Assembly (NCBI GenBank): GCA_046160045.1
Contig: JBJXGR010000549.1
Span: 1 to 10,036 of the forward strand
Reading direction: 5' to 3'
Source: CAZGUX01 sp046160045
GTDB lineage: Bacteria > Acidobacteriota > Terriglobia > Bryobacterales > Bryobacteraceae
DNA length: 10,036 nt
Part shown: one piece after another, positions 1 to 6,497 of the stretch
Position numbering within the stretch: the stretch's first letter is position 1
How the letters are laid out: every line of letters begins with the position of its first letter
Notes under the pieces: generated by a model
What the model was told of the DNA's origin: nothing
Database searches by the model: none
What the model saw: the letters and a program-made list of their open reading frames with translations, nothing else
Position numbers and translations under genes: made by a program

Positions 1-132
1 GGGGGTACTAAAGTTCCCATGCGAGTTGAAGCTCGCGCCACGTTGGAGGAAACGGCCAAAGTTGATCAGGTTGGTCGCATTGACTTCCACCCTGATCCGG
101 CGTCCTTCCTCTACGGGGAAATCGCGCGATAG
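1..132 (-). pseudogene. C-terminal fragment of an Oar-like TonB-dependent receptor, running off the left edge
   Basis: Read leftwards, this frame gives LSRDFPVEEGRRIRVEVNAT followed by NLINFGRFLQRG and continues open to the window edge. The order 'SR-[DN]-FP, charged stretch, R-[ILV]-R-V-E-x-N-A-x-N-L-x-N-x-x-x-F' is what the last beta strands of acidobacterial Oar-type receptors look like. The frame is closed upstream by TAG at 133-135 and again by TGA near 223-225, so the rest of the barrel is not present in this frame. It is therefore a decayed or truncated copy unless a frameshift hides the remainder. It lies downstream of the receptor and transducer genes on the same strand. An alternative is a small unrelated gene starting at the GTG at 88-90. 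The family call is by eye on about 44 residues and is tentative. Confidence 0.4.
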
Positions 133-163
133 CTATGAATTCCGGATTTCCAACTGGCCCCCC

Positions 164-283
164 TCACACGCCCGCTTCCTCCTTGGTTGATTTGCCGATC
201 CCTCGCGGGCCGAAGTAGCAGCTCACGAGCGCGCGAATCCCCTTGGGGTCCAGATCCGTGCGGCCCGCGCCCAGGTCTACCGT
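164..283 (-). other. Short coding-like open frame after the transducer gene, identity unknown
   Basis: Immediately after the transducer stop, another minus-strand frame is open for about 38 codons and reads VDLGAGRTDLDPKGIRALVS then CYFGPRGIGKSTKEEAGV, ending at TGA (164-166). Its codons favour G or C in the third position, as the neighbouring genes do, and the composition looks like a folded protein. It is preceded directly by TGA TAA in frame (284-289) and has no ATG; the only common start is an internal GTG that would leave about 20 residues. I do not recognise the family. It is most likely the tail of a lost gene, and could also be chance. Confidence 0.25.
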
Positions 284-2181
284 TTATCAGGAAGAAACCG
301 AAACAACAGAATCAGTTCGCCGGGCACGGGTTTGCCGCCGGACAGAGCCGGCTCGAATCTCCACAGGCGCGCCGCATTGGAGGCGGCAGTCTGCAGGTAC
401 TCAGCCACGGCGCCCTGCGTGGTCAACGGCTCCGTGCGAGTGACCTTGCCGGTTGGATCAACCGTCACGCGGACTTGTACCTCTACTTGACGAGATACCA
501 TCGCCCTCAAATTGGGCGGCAGATGAGGGCTCACTTGTTTGACAGGCTTAGGTGAAGTCTGAGGCGGAGCAGAATTGGCGGGCGGGACGGTCCCGGGAGC
601 AGTTTGTTCCAGTGGCGGCATCGTCTGTTGCGTCTGCCGGTCAGGCTGTGCGGTTTGCCCTTGCGCCGGCTGTGCGGTTTGCCCTTGCGCCAGCTGTGCG
701 GTTTGCCCTTGCGCCGGCTGTGCGGCAACCGTGGGTACGCTGACAGGGAGTGGCGGTGGCGCGGGGGTCGGTGGCTGATCTGGTAAGGCGGGTGGGGACG
801 TGAATGCGACGGGCTGCGATCCGAGGAGCAACGAGATGTCCGGCGCAGGTTTCGACGGCAAGTCAAAACGCGCCACGGGCTGCTGGGCGACCGGCGAGGT
901 GATCGCGGCCGCCGGTTCTGGCGCCGAGGGGCGCAAACGGACCGGGGGAGGGACGTAGGATGCCGCCACAGATGGGTGTGCGGTGGCCGGCCGAATACCG
1001 GGAGCATCGCTGAGCCGGGCAATCAGTTCCTCGCGAGTGCTTTCGCCCGTCGGGGCAAATACCTCGAGAGTCACGTGCAGAGTCTTTCCTTTGGTTTGAC
1101 AAACGAGCTTTCCGGTCTGAAGCATCGACCTGGTAAGCGGCACTTCCTGCCGCTTGCCATTTTCTACTTCTTCTATTTCTAAGATAGTGAGTACTCCGAC
1201 TCGCGCGTTCTTCACGGACGCCGCGTTAGGATCCCAAACGATTGTCGTCCCTGTCGGGCTAAGCAGGGCGGACAGGGCTATATGATCCGGCGCGGTCCCA
1301 GCAACCTTTTGCCGAGCCACCGGCGGGCGTGGCTGAGCCACCGGCGGGCGCTCCCGGAACGGGACCACGAGAACGACTACCAGAACAACCAGCGCCAAGG
1401 CAGCAAGGGCTGCTAAGACGACGGCCCGCCGGCGCGGCCTCGCGACCGGACGGCGGACGAGTGGGGCATCGTTTTCGAACGTCGATTGAACACGAGGGGC
1501 GGCCGAGTCGCCGGACTCTTGCACCGGTTTATCGAATGGATGCTCCACAGGGCCGGAGTCTTCTTCCCAGTTCGATGGCGCGAGAGCGGCGGCGGCCAAG
1601 GCTTTGCTCTCCAGCGTCCGCTGGTCGAACGGAAACGACATGATCCGCCCAATGATGCTGTTCAAAAGGTTCCCGGAAGTGCTATTGCTCCCCAAAAAGA
1701 AACCGGCTGTGGGCAAACTCTCGTCACCCTGCAGGCGCACCAGGAGAAATACACTCTCCGGATTCAGGAAGAATTCTCCGATGAGGGCAAGATCGTCACT
1801 GCCCAGAGACAATTCACCGCGCGCCTGACCGCGAAAGTAGCCCAGGACCGTTGTCTCCGTCTGAAGCCGCTTCTGCCGCTCAATCGTTGCCGCGAACCGC
1901 TGCCTGCCCGCACCTGACGCGGCCATGAGAAAGGAGTTGTCCGGTTCGTCCGCGAAAGGCTCGAACCCAGTGACTACGGTGCAGCGCGGCTGCGCGCTTC
2001 CCAGCAGGATACCGCCAGCCTCCATCCCAGAGCCGTCTCTGTGATTGGGCGACTTCAAGCAGTCAAGAATTGCCGGCACAAGGTCGAGCCGCAGGAGAAT
2101 GCGAGTGGGTGATCCGGGAAAAAACCACTCGTAAAACTGAGGCGGTGCCGCGATCTCCGTTACTGACGTTTGAACAGACAT
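277..2181 (-). CDS. TonB-like energy transducer with N-terminal degenerate MPN (JAB1/Mov34-like) domain
   Basis: Predicted inner-membrane protein that would couple proton motive force to an outer-membrane receptor. From the ATG at 2181 it has 634 residues. Residues about 25-185 resemble an MPN domain: MEAGGILLG near 53, then GYFRGQ at 114-119 and an acidic DDLALIGEFF segment; the H-x-H of the metal-binding JAMM motif is replaced by R-G-Q. Basic residues (RRPVARPRRR) precede one membrane helix at about 253-275, giving a cytoplasmic N-terminus. Residues about 300-390 form a beta-rich, possibly Fn3-like region. About 395-550 is a Pro/Gln/Ala linker with an octapeptide repeat, and 550-634 is a TonB C-terminal domain ending in LWRFEPAL...GELILLFRF. 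Ordinary TonB has almost nothing before its membrane helix, so this is a fusion. A TTG at 2209-2211 would add 10 residues and overlap the receptor gene by 7 bases; neither start has a clear ribosome site, and I prefer ATG. Co-transcription with the upstream receptor is likely. Confidence 0.82.
   Translation of the reverse strand: MSVQTSVTEIAAPPQFYEWFFPGSPTRILLRLDLVPAILDCLKSPNHRDGSGMEAGGILLGSAQPRCTVVTGFEPFADEPDNSFLMAASGAGRQRFAATIERQKRLQTETTVLGYFRGQARGELSLGSDDLALIGEFFLNPESVFLLVRLQGDESLPTAGFFLGSNSTSGNLLNSIIGRIMSFPFDQRTLESKALAAAALAPSNWEEDSGPVEHPFDKPVQESGDSAAPRVQSTFENDAPLVRRPVARPRRRAVVLAALAALALVVLVVVLVVPFRERPPVAQPRPPVARQKVAGTAPDHIALSALLSPTGTTIVWDPNAASVKNARVGVLTILEIEEVENGKRQEVPLTRSMLQTGKLVCQTKGKTLHVTLEVFAPTGESTREELIARLSDAPGIRPATAHPSVAASYVPPPVRLRPSAPEPAAAITSPVAQQPVARFDLPSKPAPDISLLLGSQPVAFTSPPALPDQPPTPAPPPLPVSVPTVAAQPAQGQTAQLAQGQTAQPAQGQTAQPDRQTQQTMPPLEQTAPGTVPPANSAPPQTSPKPVKQVSPHLPPNLRAMVSRQVEVQVRVTVDPTGKVTRTEPLTTQGAVAEYLQTAASNAARLWRFEPALSGGKPVPGELILLFRFLPDKR
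646..725 (-). repeat. 24-bp tandem repeat, 3.3 copies, inside the TonB linker
   Basis: On the plus strand the unit CTGTGCGGTTTGCCCTTGCGCCGG starts at 646, 670 and 694, with a partial fourth copy at 718-725. Copy 2 differs at one base (CAG instead of CGG at its end) and the others are identical. Read on the minus strand it encodes an in-frame Gln/Ala/Pro octapeptide (QGQTAQPA) in the periplasmic linker. The near-identity suggests recent expansion, and copy number should be able to change in whole units without breaking the frame. Confidence 0.9.
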
Positions 2182-2204
2182 CGAATTCGCGGTTTGCGAA
2201 GCAC

Positions 2205-5200
2205 CTACCAAATGACGCGCACGCTCACCTGGAGGCGGCGTGCGTTCGTACCATCAGGGAAGCCGCCCGTCGCATTGCCCACGCCATAGCGCGGCACGGG
2301 CGTCAGAACGCCGTTCAGAGCCGTGTATGCCTGCGTGAGGACGCTGGTGAAGTACGTGTGATTGAGCATGTTGAAAGCTTCAAAGTTCAATTGGATCGAA
2401 ACTCTCTCCGAAAGGGGAACAAGACGTGTGAGCCGGGCGTCCGTGCGCACGATCCGATCCACATCCAAGCTGTTCACGGGGAAGAACGGAACACGGCTAG
2501 AACCGCCCAAGCCGTTCAGAGTTCCATTGAATGCCGCCCCTGGAAAGGGCGTTCCGCTCACGACCACAACGCCCGTAGCCGGGGGAGAGGATGCGAAAGT
2601 GGAGATCTGTGAGACTTGCCAGTTGTCGACCAGAAACCTCAGAAGCGCGTTCTGGCCCCGCACCCGCGGCTGCCAGATCGTAGCCACTGTCAGGCGATGC
2701 CGTTGATCGAGAGCGGAAGACCCTTTCTCACCGCGATAATCCCCGTTGAATACCGATGACGGACCGCGATCGAAGAAGATGTTGTTGTTGCCGGCGCCCT
2801 GGTTGAAATCGATCGCGTGCGACCAGGTGTAGGCGAGTGAACCCTCGAATCCTTGCGAGAGACGCTTACGAAGTTGTACGGCAAGACCGTTGTACCAACT
2901 GTTTCCGCCCGCGTCGACCACATTGACGTGGTTCCATCTCTGGTTAACGCGATTTGCGCGAAGGTAGGTTGGTGTGGTGTAGGAACCCACCTGGCTTCCG
3001 GCCGTATCGTTGATTCTGTAGGTGACCGCTGGCCCGGGCGCTCCGACGTTGATGTCCTGCACGGTAGTAAGGTGCAAGCCGCGGCTCCAAAGATACGACG
3101 CTGTCAGCGCGAGGTGTTTCGTAAGCTCCCGCTCGACGGCAATATTGCCCTGCATCGTGTACGGCGCGCGAAAGTCCCTGGACGGGAATGTCAGATCTAC
3201 ATTGCCCATGGCGGAGGGCCGGTAATCGGCCGGCAGCCGGGCGGGAAAGACGGGACCGCTTGCCAAGTCGGCGGGGACACTGCTATTAAAGGTCACTGAG
3301 GGTTGGTAAATTCCGTTGCGGGTAATGAAGGTGTTGATCAAGCCACCCTGATAGCGAGCGTGAAAGATGCCGAATCCCGCACGCAGTACGGTCCTGTCTT
3401 TCAGCGCGTAAGCGATTCCAAGGCGAGGACCGAAGTTGGAGTTGGCCCCCGGGATTCTTCCGGTTGCGGGATAATCCGGATTCACGGAGAAATCGGCCGA
3501 TGCTATAGGCTGCGGAAGAGCCGAATAATCGTATCGGATCCCATAATTGAGTGTGAGGCTGGCATTCACACGATATTGATCCTGCAGGAAGAATGCATGG
3601 TCGCGAATGCTGAACGCCACGATCGGGCTGCCCAATCCCTGCGAGTAGTTCTGCCAGCGCTTGGTTCCGGGAGTGTTGCTCAGATAATCGGCGGCAAAAG
3701 AACTCAGGTTCGGGTACGTGTACGTCCCGGAGCGATTCAGAAGGCTGTCGTTGTAATCTTCGGTATGCAATATATCGACACCAGCCTTCCAGGAATGCCT
3801 TCCATGGGTCCAGGAGACAGTATCTGCGAACTGGTACCGATTCTCACTGGGATTCAAGCGGGGGAAGTTTACGCCAGTGCCCAGGTTCGACTGACCCTGG
3901 ATGGTCAAACCCAGCATGCCGATTCCCGGCCAGGAGAGTTGCTCACTTACGAAATCGAACTGCTTGTCTTTGAACCAGCCAAAGCGGAACTCATTCACAA
4001 CGCCGGCGCCGGGCAGAAATGTCCAGGAGAGACGGCCATATCTGGCGCGCACCGTCGAACTGGCATTGTTTCCGATGCCATTTCCATTATTGAGAACCGC
4101 GGCCGTTTGCACGCCATTGGGCGATAGGAACCGCAGATAGTTGAAGCTGGCTGAAAGGGCGTGCCGCTCTACCGGACGCCAGTCCAGCTTGCCGAAGCCG
4201 AGTTCGGTGTCCGCTCTTCGATTGAGGATTTGCGACTGACGCTTCATTAGATTCAGAGCGTTCGCGCACTGTTCCTGCGTGGCGGGCGCTCCGCAAGTGG
4301 GCCGGCCGTCGGGTTGTATTGGGACGAAGTTTCCAACAGAATCGAAAAATGGCGGGGTGGTGATGGAAGCGAATAAGGGAAAGTCGCGCCTGGTGGTTTC
4401 GCCATTGAAGAAGTAGAACAATTTGTTCGAACGGATGGGGCCGCCGATGCTCGCGCCCGCCTGGTGCCTGTTTTCCCGAGGATTGATGGTCGCGAACGGA
4501 TCCCGCGCATTGAAGTCCTGGTTGCGGAAAAACCAGTAGGCCGTGCCGCTAACACGATTGGAGCCGCTGCGAGTCACCGTATTGACCACGCCCCCCGACG
4601 CCCGCCCAAACTCGGCCGTGGCGCCGTCGACGAGTACCTGGAATTCCTGAACGGCGTCCTGCGCCAGTTGCGTCGGAATACGTGTGCGGCCGGCATTCTC
4701 GTTGAAGTACTGGTTTGTCGTGTCGTTTCCATCCGTCAGGAACGAATTCCCGCCGGCAATGCCCCGGAACGAGAGAAGGCCAAAAGTGCCGTCAGGGGTG
4801 ACGCCGGGCGCAAGGAGCACGAATGTGTCGACTCTTCGTCCGTTGATCGGAAGGGACTGAATCTGAGAGCCGCCAATGACCTGAGCGACATCCGTACGCG
4901 TGGGCTCGATCAACGGCGCAGCGGCCTGTACCTCCACCTGGACCATTGCTCCGGCAACAGATAACCACACATCGAGGGTAAGATTCTGACCGACGGTAAG
5001 TTCGAGGTCTCGTGCATGGTATGGCGCGAAGCCGGGCTTGCTCACGCTCACCGAATAGCCCGAAGCGGGGATCAGCGAAGCGGCGGAAAAAACGCCGGCT
5101 TCGTTAGATGGGAATTGACGTCTGATACCTCGAGCCTCATTTTCGATGAGAACTTCCGCTCCCGGGATCATCGACCCGGCTCTGTCGCGGATAGTGCCAG

Positions 5201-5288
5201 AAATCGCGCCAAACCCAGCAATCGATTGGGCTAACGCATGGAAGGACGGAGTCACGAGGAGAAGATAAACGGTAAGCAGTATTCTCAT
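2205..5288 (-). CDS. Oar-like TonB-dependent outer-membrane receptor with carboxypeptidase-regulatory N-domain
   Basis: A 1027-residue outer-membrane receptor predicted to bind and import a ligand using TonB energy; the ligand cannot be read from sequence. Residues 1-20 are a Sec signal peptide ending ALA before QS. Residues about 25-110 are a carboxypeptidase-regulatory-like (Ig-type) domain: ISGTIRDRAGSMIPGAEVLI, a gap, then SVSKPGFAPY. Residues about 130-240 are the plug, with SLPINGRR, SFRGIAGGNSFLTDGNDTTN, VQEFQVLVDGATAEFGRASG and GVVNTVTRSGSN, all typical of the Oar/cell-surface receptor group common in Acidobacteriota. The remainder is a barrel rich in alternating aromatic strands and ends in VSVRVIW with a terminal aromatic residue, as expected for outer-membrane insertion. 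The ATG at 5288 is supported by the signal peptide and by AGGG five bases upstream (5294-5297). The TonB-like gene begins at its 3' end, suggesting a matched receptor and transducer pair. No frameshift or missing domain was seen. Confidence 0.93.
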   Translation of the reverse strand: MRILLTVYLLLVTPSFHALAQSIAGFGAISGTIRDRAGSMIPGAEVLIENEARGIRRQFPSNEAGVFSAASLIPASGYSVSVSKPGFAPYHARDLELTVGQNLTLDVWLSVAGAMVQVEVQAAAPLIEPTRTDVAQVIGGSQIQSLPINGRRVDTFVLLAPGVTPDGTFGLLSFRGIAGGNSFLTDGNDTTNQYFNENAGRTRIPTQLAQDAVQEFQVLVDGATAEFGRASGGVVNTVTRSGSNRVSGTAYWFFRNQDFNARDPFATINPRENRHQAGASIGGPIRSNKLFYFFNGETTRRDFPLFASITTPPFFDSVGNFVPIQPDGRPTCGAPATQEQCANALNLMKRQSQILNRRADTELGFGKLDWRPVERHALSASFNYLRFLSPNGVQTAAVLNNGNGIGNNASSTVRARYGRLSWTFLPGAGVVNEFRFGWFKDKQFDFVSEQLSWPGIGMLGLTIQGQSNLGTGVNFPRLNPSENRYQFADTVSWTHGRHSWKAGVDILHTEDYNDSLLNRSGTYTYPNLSSFAADYLSNTPGTKRWQNYSQGLGSPIVAFSIRDHAFFLQDQYRVNASLTLNYGIRYDYSALPQPIASADFSVNPDYPATGRIPGANSNFGPRLGIAYALKDRTVLRAGFGIFHARYQGGLINTFITRNGIYQPSVTFNSSVPADLASGPVFPARLPADYRPSAMGNVDLTFPSRDFRAPYTMQGNIAVERELTKHLALTASYLWSRGLHLTTVQDINVGAPGPAVTYRINDTAGSQVGSYTTPTYLRANRVNQRWNHVNVVDAGGNSWYNGLAVQLRKRLSQGFEGSLAYTWSHAIDFNQGAGNNNIFFDRGPSSVFNGDYRGEKGSSALDQRHRLTVATIWQPRVRGQNALLRFLVDNWQVSQISTFASSPPATGVVVVSGTPFPGAAFNGTLNGLGGSSRVPFFPVNSLDVDRIVRTDARLTRLVPLSERVSIQLNFEAFNMLNHTYFTSVLTQAYTALNGVLTPVPRYGVGNATGGFPDGTNARRLQVSVRVIW

Positions 5289-5295
5289 ACTAACC

Positions 5296-5330
5296 CTAAA
5301 TTTAGCGAAAGGCTAAGGCGCATACTTAGC
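5296..5330. promoter_or_regulatory. Nested inverted repeats (TTAGC/GCTAA) in the receptor leader, possible operator
   Basis: Three symmetric elements overlap 8 to 42 bases upstream of the receptor start: the perfect palindrome CTAAATTTAG (5296-5305); TTAGC-GAAAG-GCTAA (5302-5316); and GCTAAG-GCGCATA-CTTAGC (5312-5330). The shared TTAGC half-site occurs in alternating orientation. This could be a regulator binding site or alternative leader hairpins near the ribosome site. No promoter hexamers could be placed with confidence next to it, so the regulatory role is inference. Confidence 0.3.
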
Positions 5331-5788
5331 AGTTGTAGTACCAAAGCCGTATATGTCGGTCTGAAGTCTTGCAGTCAGTATCTGGTGAACCATCGTGGCA
5401 GCGACACACCCAGGGGCAGGCGAAACTTTCGGAAGCTGGGAAGTTTTGTTGGATGCATGGCGAACTATTCGGAGCTGTCGAGCCTGGTGGAGCCCCGGGT
5501 CGGCGGCGTGCGACGGCCACGCCGCTCGCCGGGCTGGATGTCCTTCGGCTCGAGCAGAAACTTTGGCGCCGATCCGGCCTGCGGCGCCCGGCACGAAATC
5601 TCTCTATGTAACCGTGTGAGAGAACTTCTGGCTCAGTACACAAGGAGGTCACCGGTCGAACTTTCGGAGATCTATGCAGCGCCGCTGGCAATGATCGCGC
5701 GCTCGTCGTAGGTTCAGCGCCAACTCTATCCCTCTCTGACCTCCCGCTTCGTACCGTCAAACCGCCGCGATGCTCCGTTCTATCCCGT
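5331..5788. other. Intergenic stretch with no gene I can support
   Basis: Open frames exist on both strands, the longest running to the TAG at 5709-5711 on plus and from about 5760 leftwards on minus, but none has a start with a ribosome site, recognisable motifs or convincing protein-like composition. The end of the plus frame (VELSEIYAAPLAMIARSS) looks somewhat protein-like and might be the tail of a lost gene. The promoter of the minus-strand receptor unit probably lies at the left end of this stretch. Confidence 0.5.
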
Positions 5789-5806
5789 CACCACCACCAC
5801 CACCAC
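5789..5806. repeat. (CAC)6 microsatellite
   Basis: Six perfect tandem CAC units, followed by a pyrimidine-rich CTCCTCC tract. It sits in the gene-poor interval and is not in a supported coding frame. Slippage could change its length, but nothing here indicates a phase-variation role. Confidence 0.9.
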
Positions 5807-5811
5807 CTCCT

Positions 5812-5837
5812 CCGCTGCTCCTCCCCTGAAGCAGCGG
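5812..5837. repeat. Perfect 8-bp stem hairpin with 10-base loop
   Basis: CCGCTGCT (5812-5819) pairs exactly with AGCAGCGG (5830-5837) around a C-rich loop. There is no T-tract on either side in either direction, so it is not a standard intrinsic terminator. It lies about 14 bases before the merA-like fragment and may mark an old insertion boundary. Confidence 0.6.
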
Positions 5838-5850
5838 GGGATCACTGCGC

Positions 5851-6018
5851 CAGTCACAAGCGACGAAGCTCGGCTACCGCGTAGAGGTATTCGTACTCTC
5901 CCTGAAGCACGCACCTCGGGCTTTGGCGGCGCGGGACACTCGCGGGCTGATTAAGCTCATTGCTGACGCGGGGTCCCGCCGCTTACTTGGCGCTCACGTG
6001 CTGGCGGCCGAAGGTGGG
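5851..6018 (+). pseudogene. Fragment of a mercuric-reductase-like flavoprotein (MerA dimerisation domain)
   Basis: The plus frame reads SQATKLGYRVEVFVLSLKHA, then PRALAARDTRGLIKLIADAG, then SRRLLGAHVLAAEGG. In MerA and close pyridine-nucleotide disulfide reductases, the dimerisation domain has the same order: an A-x-x-x-G-[IY] segment, a V-PRA-L-A-x-x-DTRG-x-IKL core, then G-RLLG-x-x-[VI]-[LA]-A-E. The PRALA...DTRG...IKL core points to MerA rather than to lipoamide dehydrogenase. Only about 56 residues remain. The FAD and NAD domains, the redox-active CxxxxC and the C-terminal cysteine pair are all absent, and an in-frame TGA lies at 5827-5829. Homology stops at about 6018, where the reversed transposase fragment begins. 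It cannot be functional and is a relic of a mercury-resistance-type gene. Confidence 0.68.
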
Positions 6019-6019
6019 A

Positions 6020-6185
6020 AAAATGCCTTCCACAAAGCCGGCATTGACGATCTCCACTTCCTTGTAAACATGGAGAACTTCGATCATCTTCTGTTCGAAC
6101 TCTGGATCTCGCCGCTCAACGTAGTAGCGAACCTTGTGAGGCTTGTGCTCACCTTGAGTCAGAATGCGATGGAGCCGGGGGCGGT
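6020..6185 (-). mobile_element. IS630-family transposase fragment
   Basis: On the minus strand the frame reads HRILTQGEHKPHKVRYYVER, then RDPEFEQKMIEVLHVYKEVE, then IVNAGFVEG. This matches the linker of IS630-family transposases between the helix-turn-helix region and the first catalytic aspartate, where xHRIL...LKPHKVRYYLERRDPEFE-KM-EVL-VY-EV is usual. The fragment ends before the YDEKPG segment that carries the first catalytic Asp, and the remaining DDE residues are absent. Homology upstream of about 6185 fades. No terminal inverted repeats or TA target duplications were recognised. It is a dead remnant, and it abuts the merA-like fragment in the opposite orientation. Confidence 0.7.
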
Positions 6186-6497
6186 GCTGAAAGCCGTCGA
6201 CGACATGGCGCGGGCGGAGAAGGCGCCCGGGTGGAGATCGGATTGCCCGCTCCCTTCCGGTCGCGGCTCGGCTACGCTGTTGAAACGCAGCAGAGGGTCC
6301 ATCCACTGGTCCGGAACCGAACATCGCCAGGCCCAGAACGACCGCGAGCCGCGTCCGGTCGAGTTCCCCGTCCAGCGTCCCTTTACTCTCGCGTCCAGCC
6401 TGCCCGAAGTCGGTCGTGAGGGCGAGGGAGTGGTCAGGGAAGGGTCAGGTTTGGTAAGAGAGTCAGTTGGCCGTGTTATCGTAGTCGGCCATCAGCC
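6186..6497. other. Intergenic stretch without recognisable gene
   Basis: No frame here shows known motifs. Its left part may still hold unrecognisable transposase sequence, since an open minus-strand frame continues to about 6324. The right part contains GGTCAGG direct repeats (around 6432 and 6443) and a weak promoter candidate for the next gene. Confidence 0.45.
6451..6479 (+). promoter_or_regulatory. Weak sigma-70-like promoter candidate for the propeller gene
   Basis: TTGGTA (6451-6456) and TGTTAT (6474-6479) are separated by 17 bases; each matches four of six consensus positions. The ATG follows 18 bases after the second hexamer, leaving a very short leader. Chance matches of this quality are common, so this is only a candidate. 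Confidence 0.2.

Noticed and set aside
646..725. Tandem 24-bp repeats considered as a CRISPR array
   Set aside because: There are no spacers between the copies and the repeats lie in frame within a coding region.
3303..4127. A 274-codon plus-strand open frame inside the receptor gene
   Set aside because: The minus strand here encodes continuous barrel sequence; the plus frame has no recognisable domain or ribosome site.
5642..5648. AAGGAGG considered as the ribosome site of a small plus-strand gene
   Set aside because: No ATG, GTG or TTG lies at a usable distance; the first ATG, at 5674, is too far and opens only a six-codon frame.
5238..5711. Plus-strand open frame spanning the receptor start and the intergenic region
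   Set aside because: Its start lies inside the receptor signal peptide region on the other strand, no ribosome site precedes it, and no family is recognisable.
5812..5837. Hairpin considered as an intrinsic terminator
   Set aside because: No run of T follows the stem on either strand, and no gene ends next to it.
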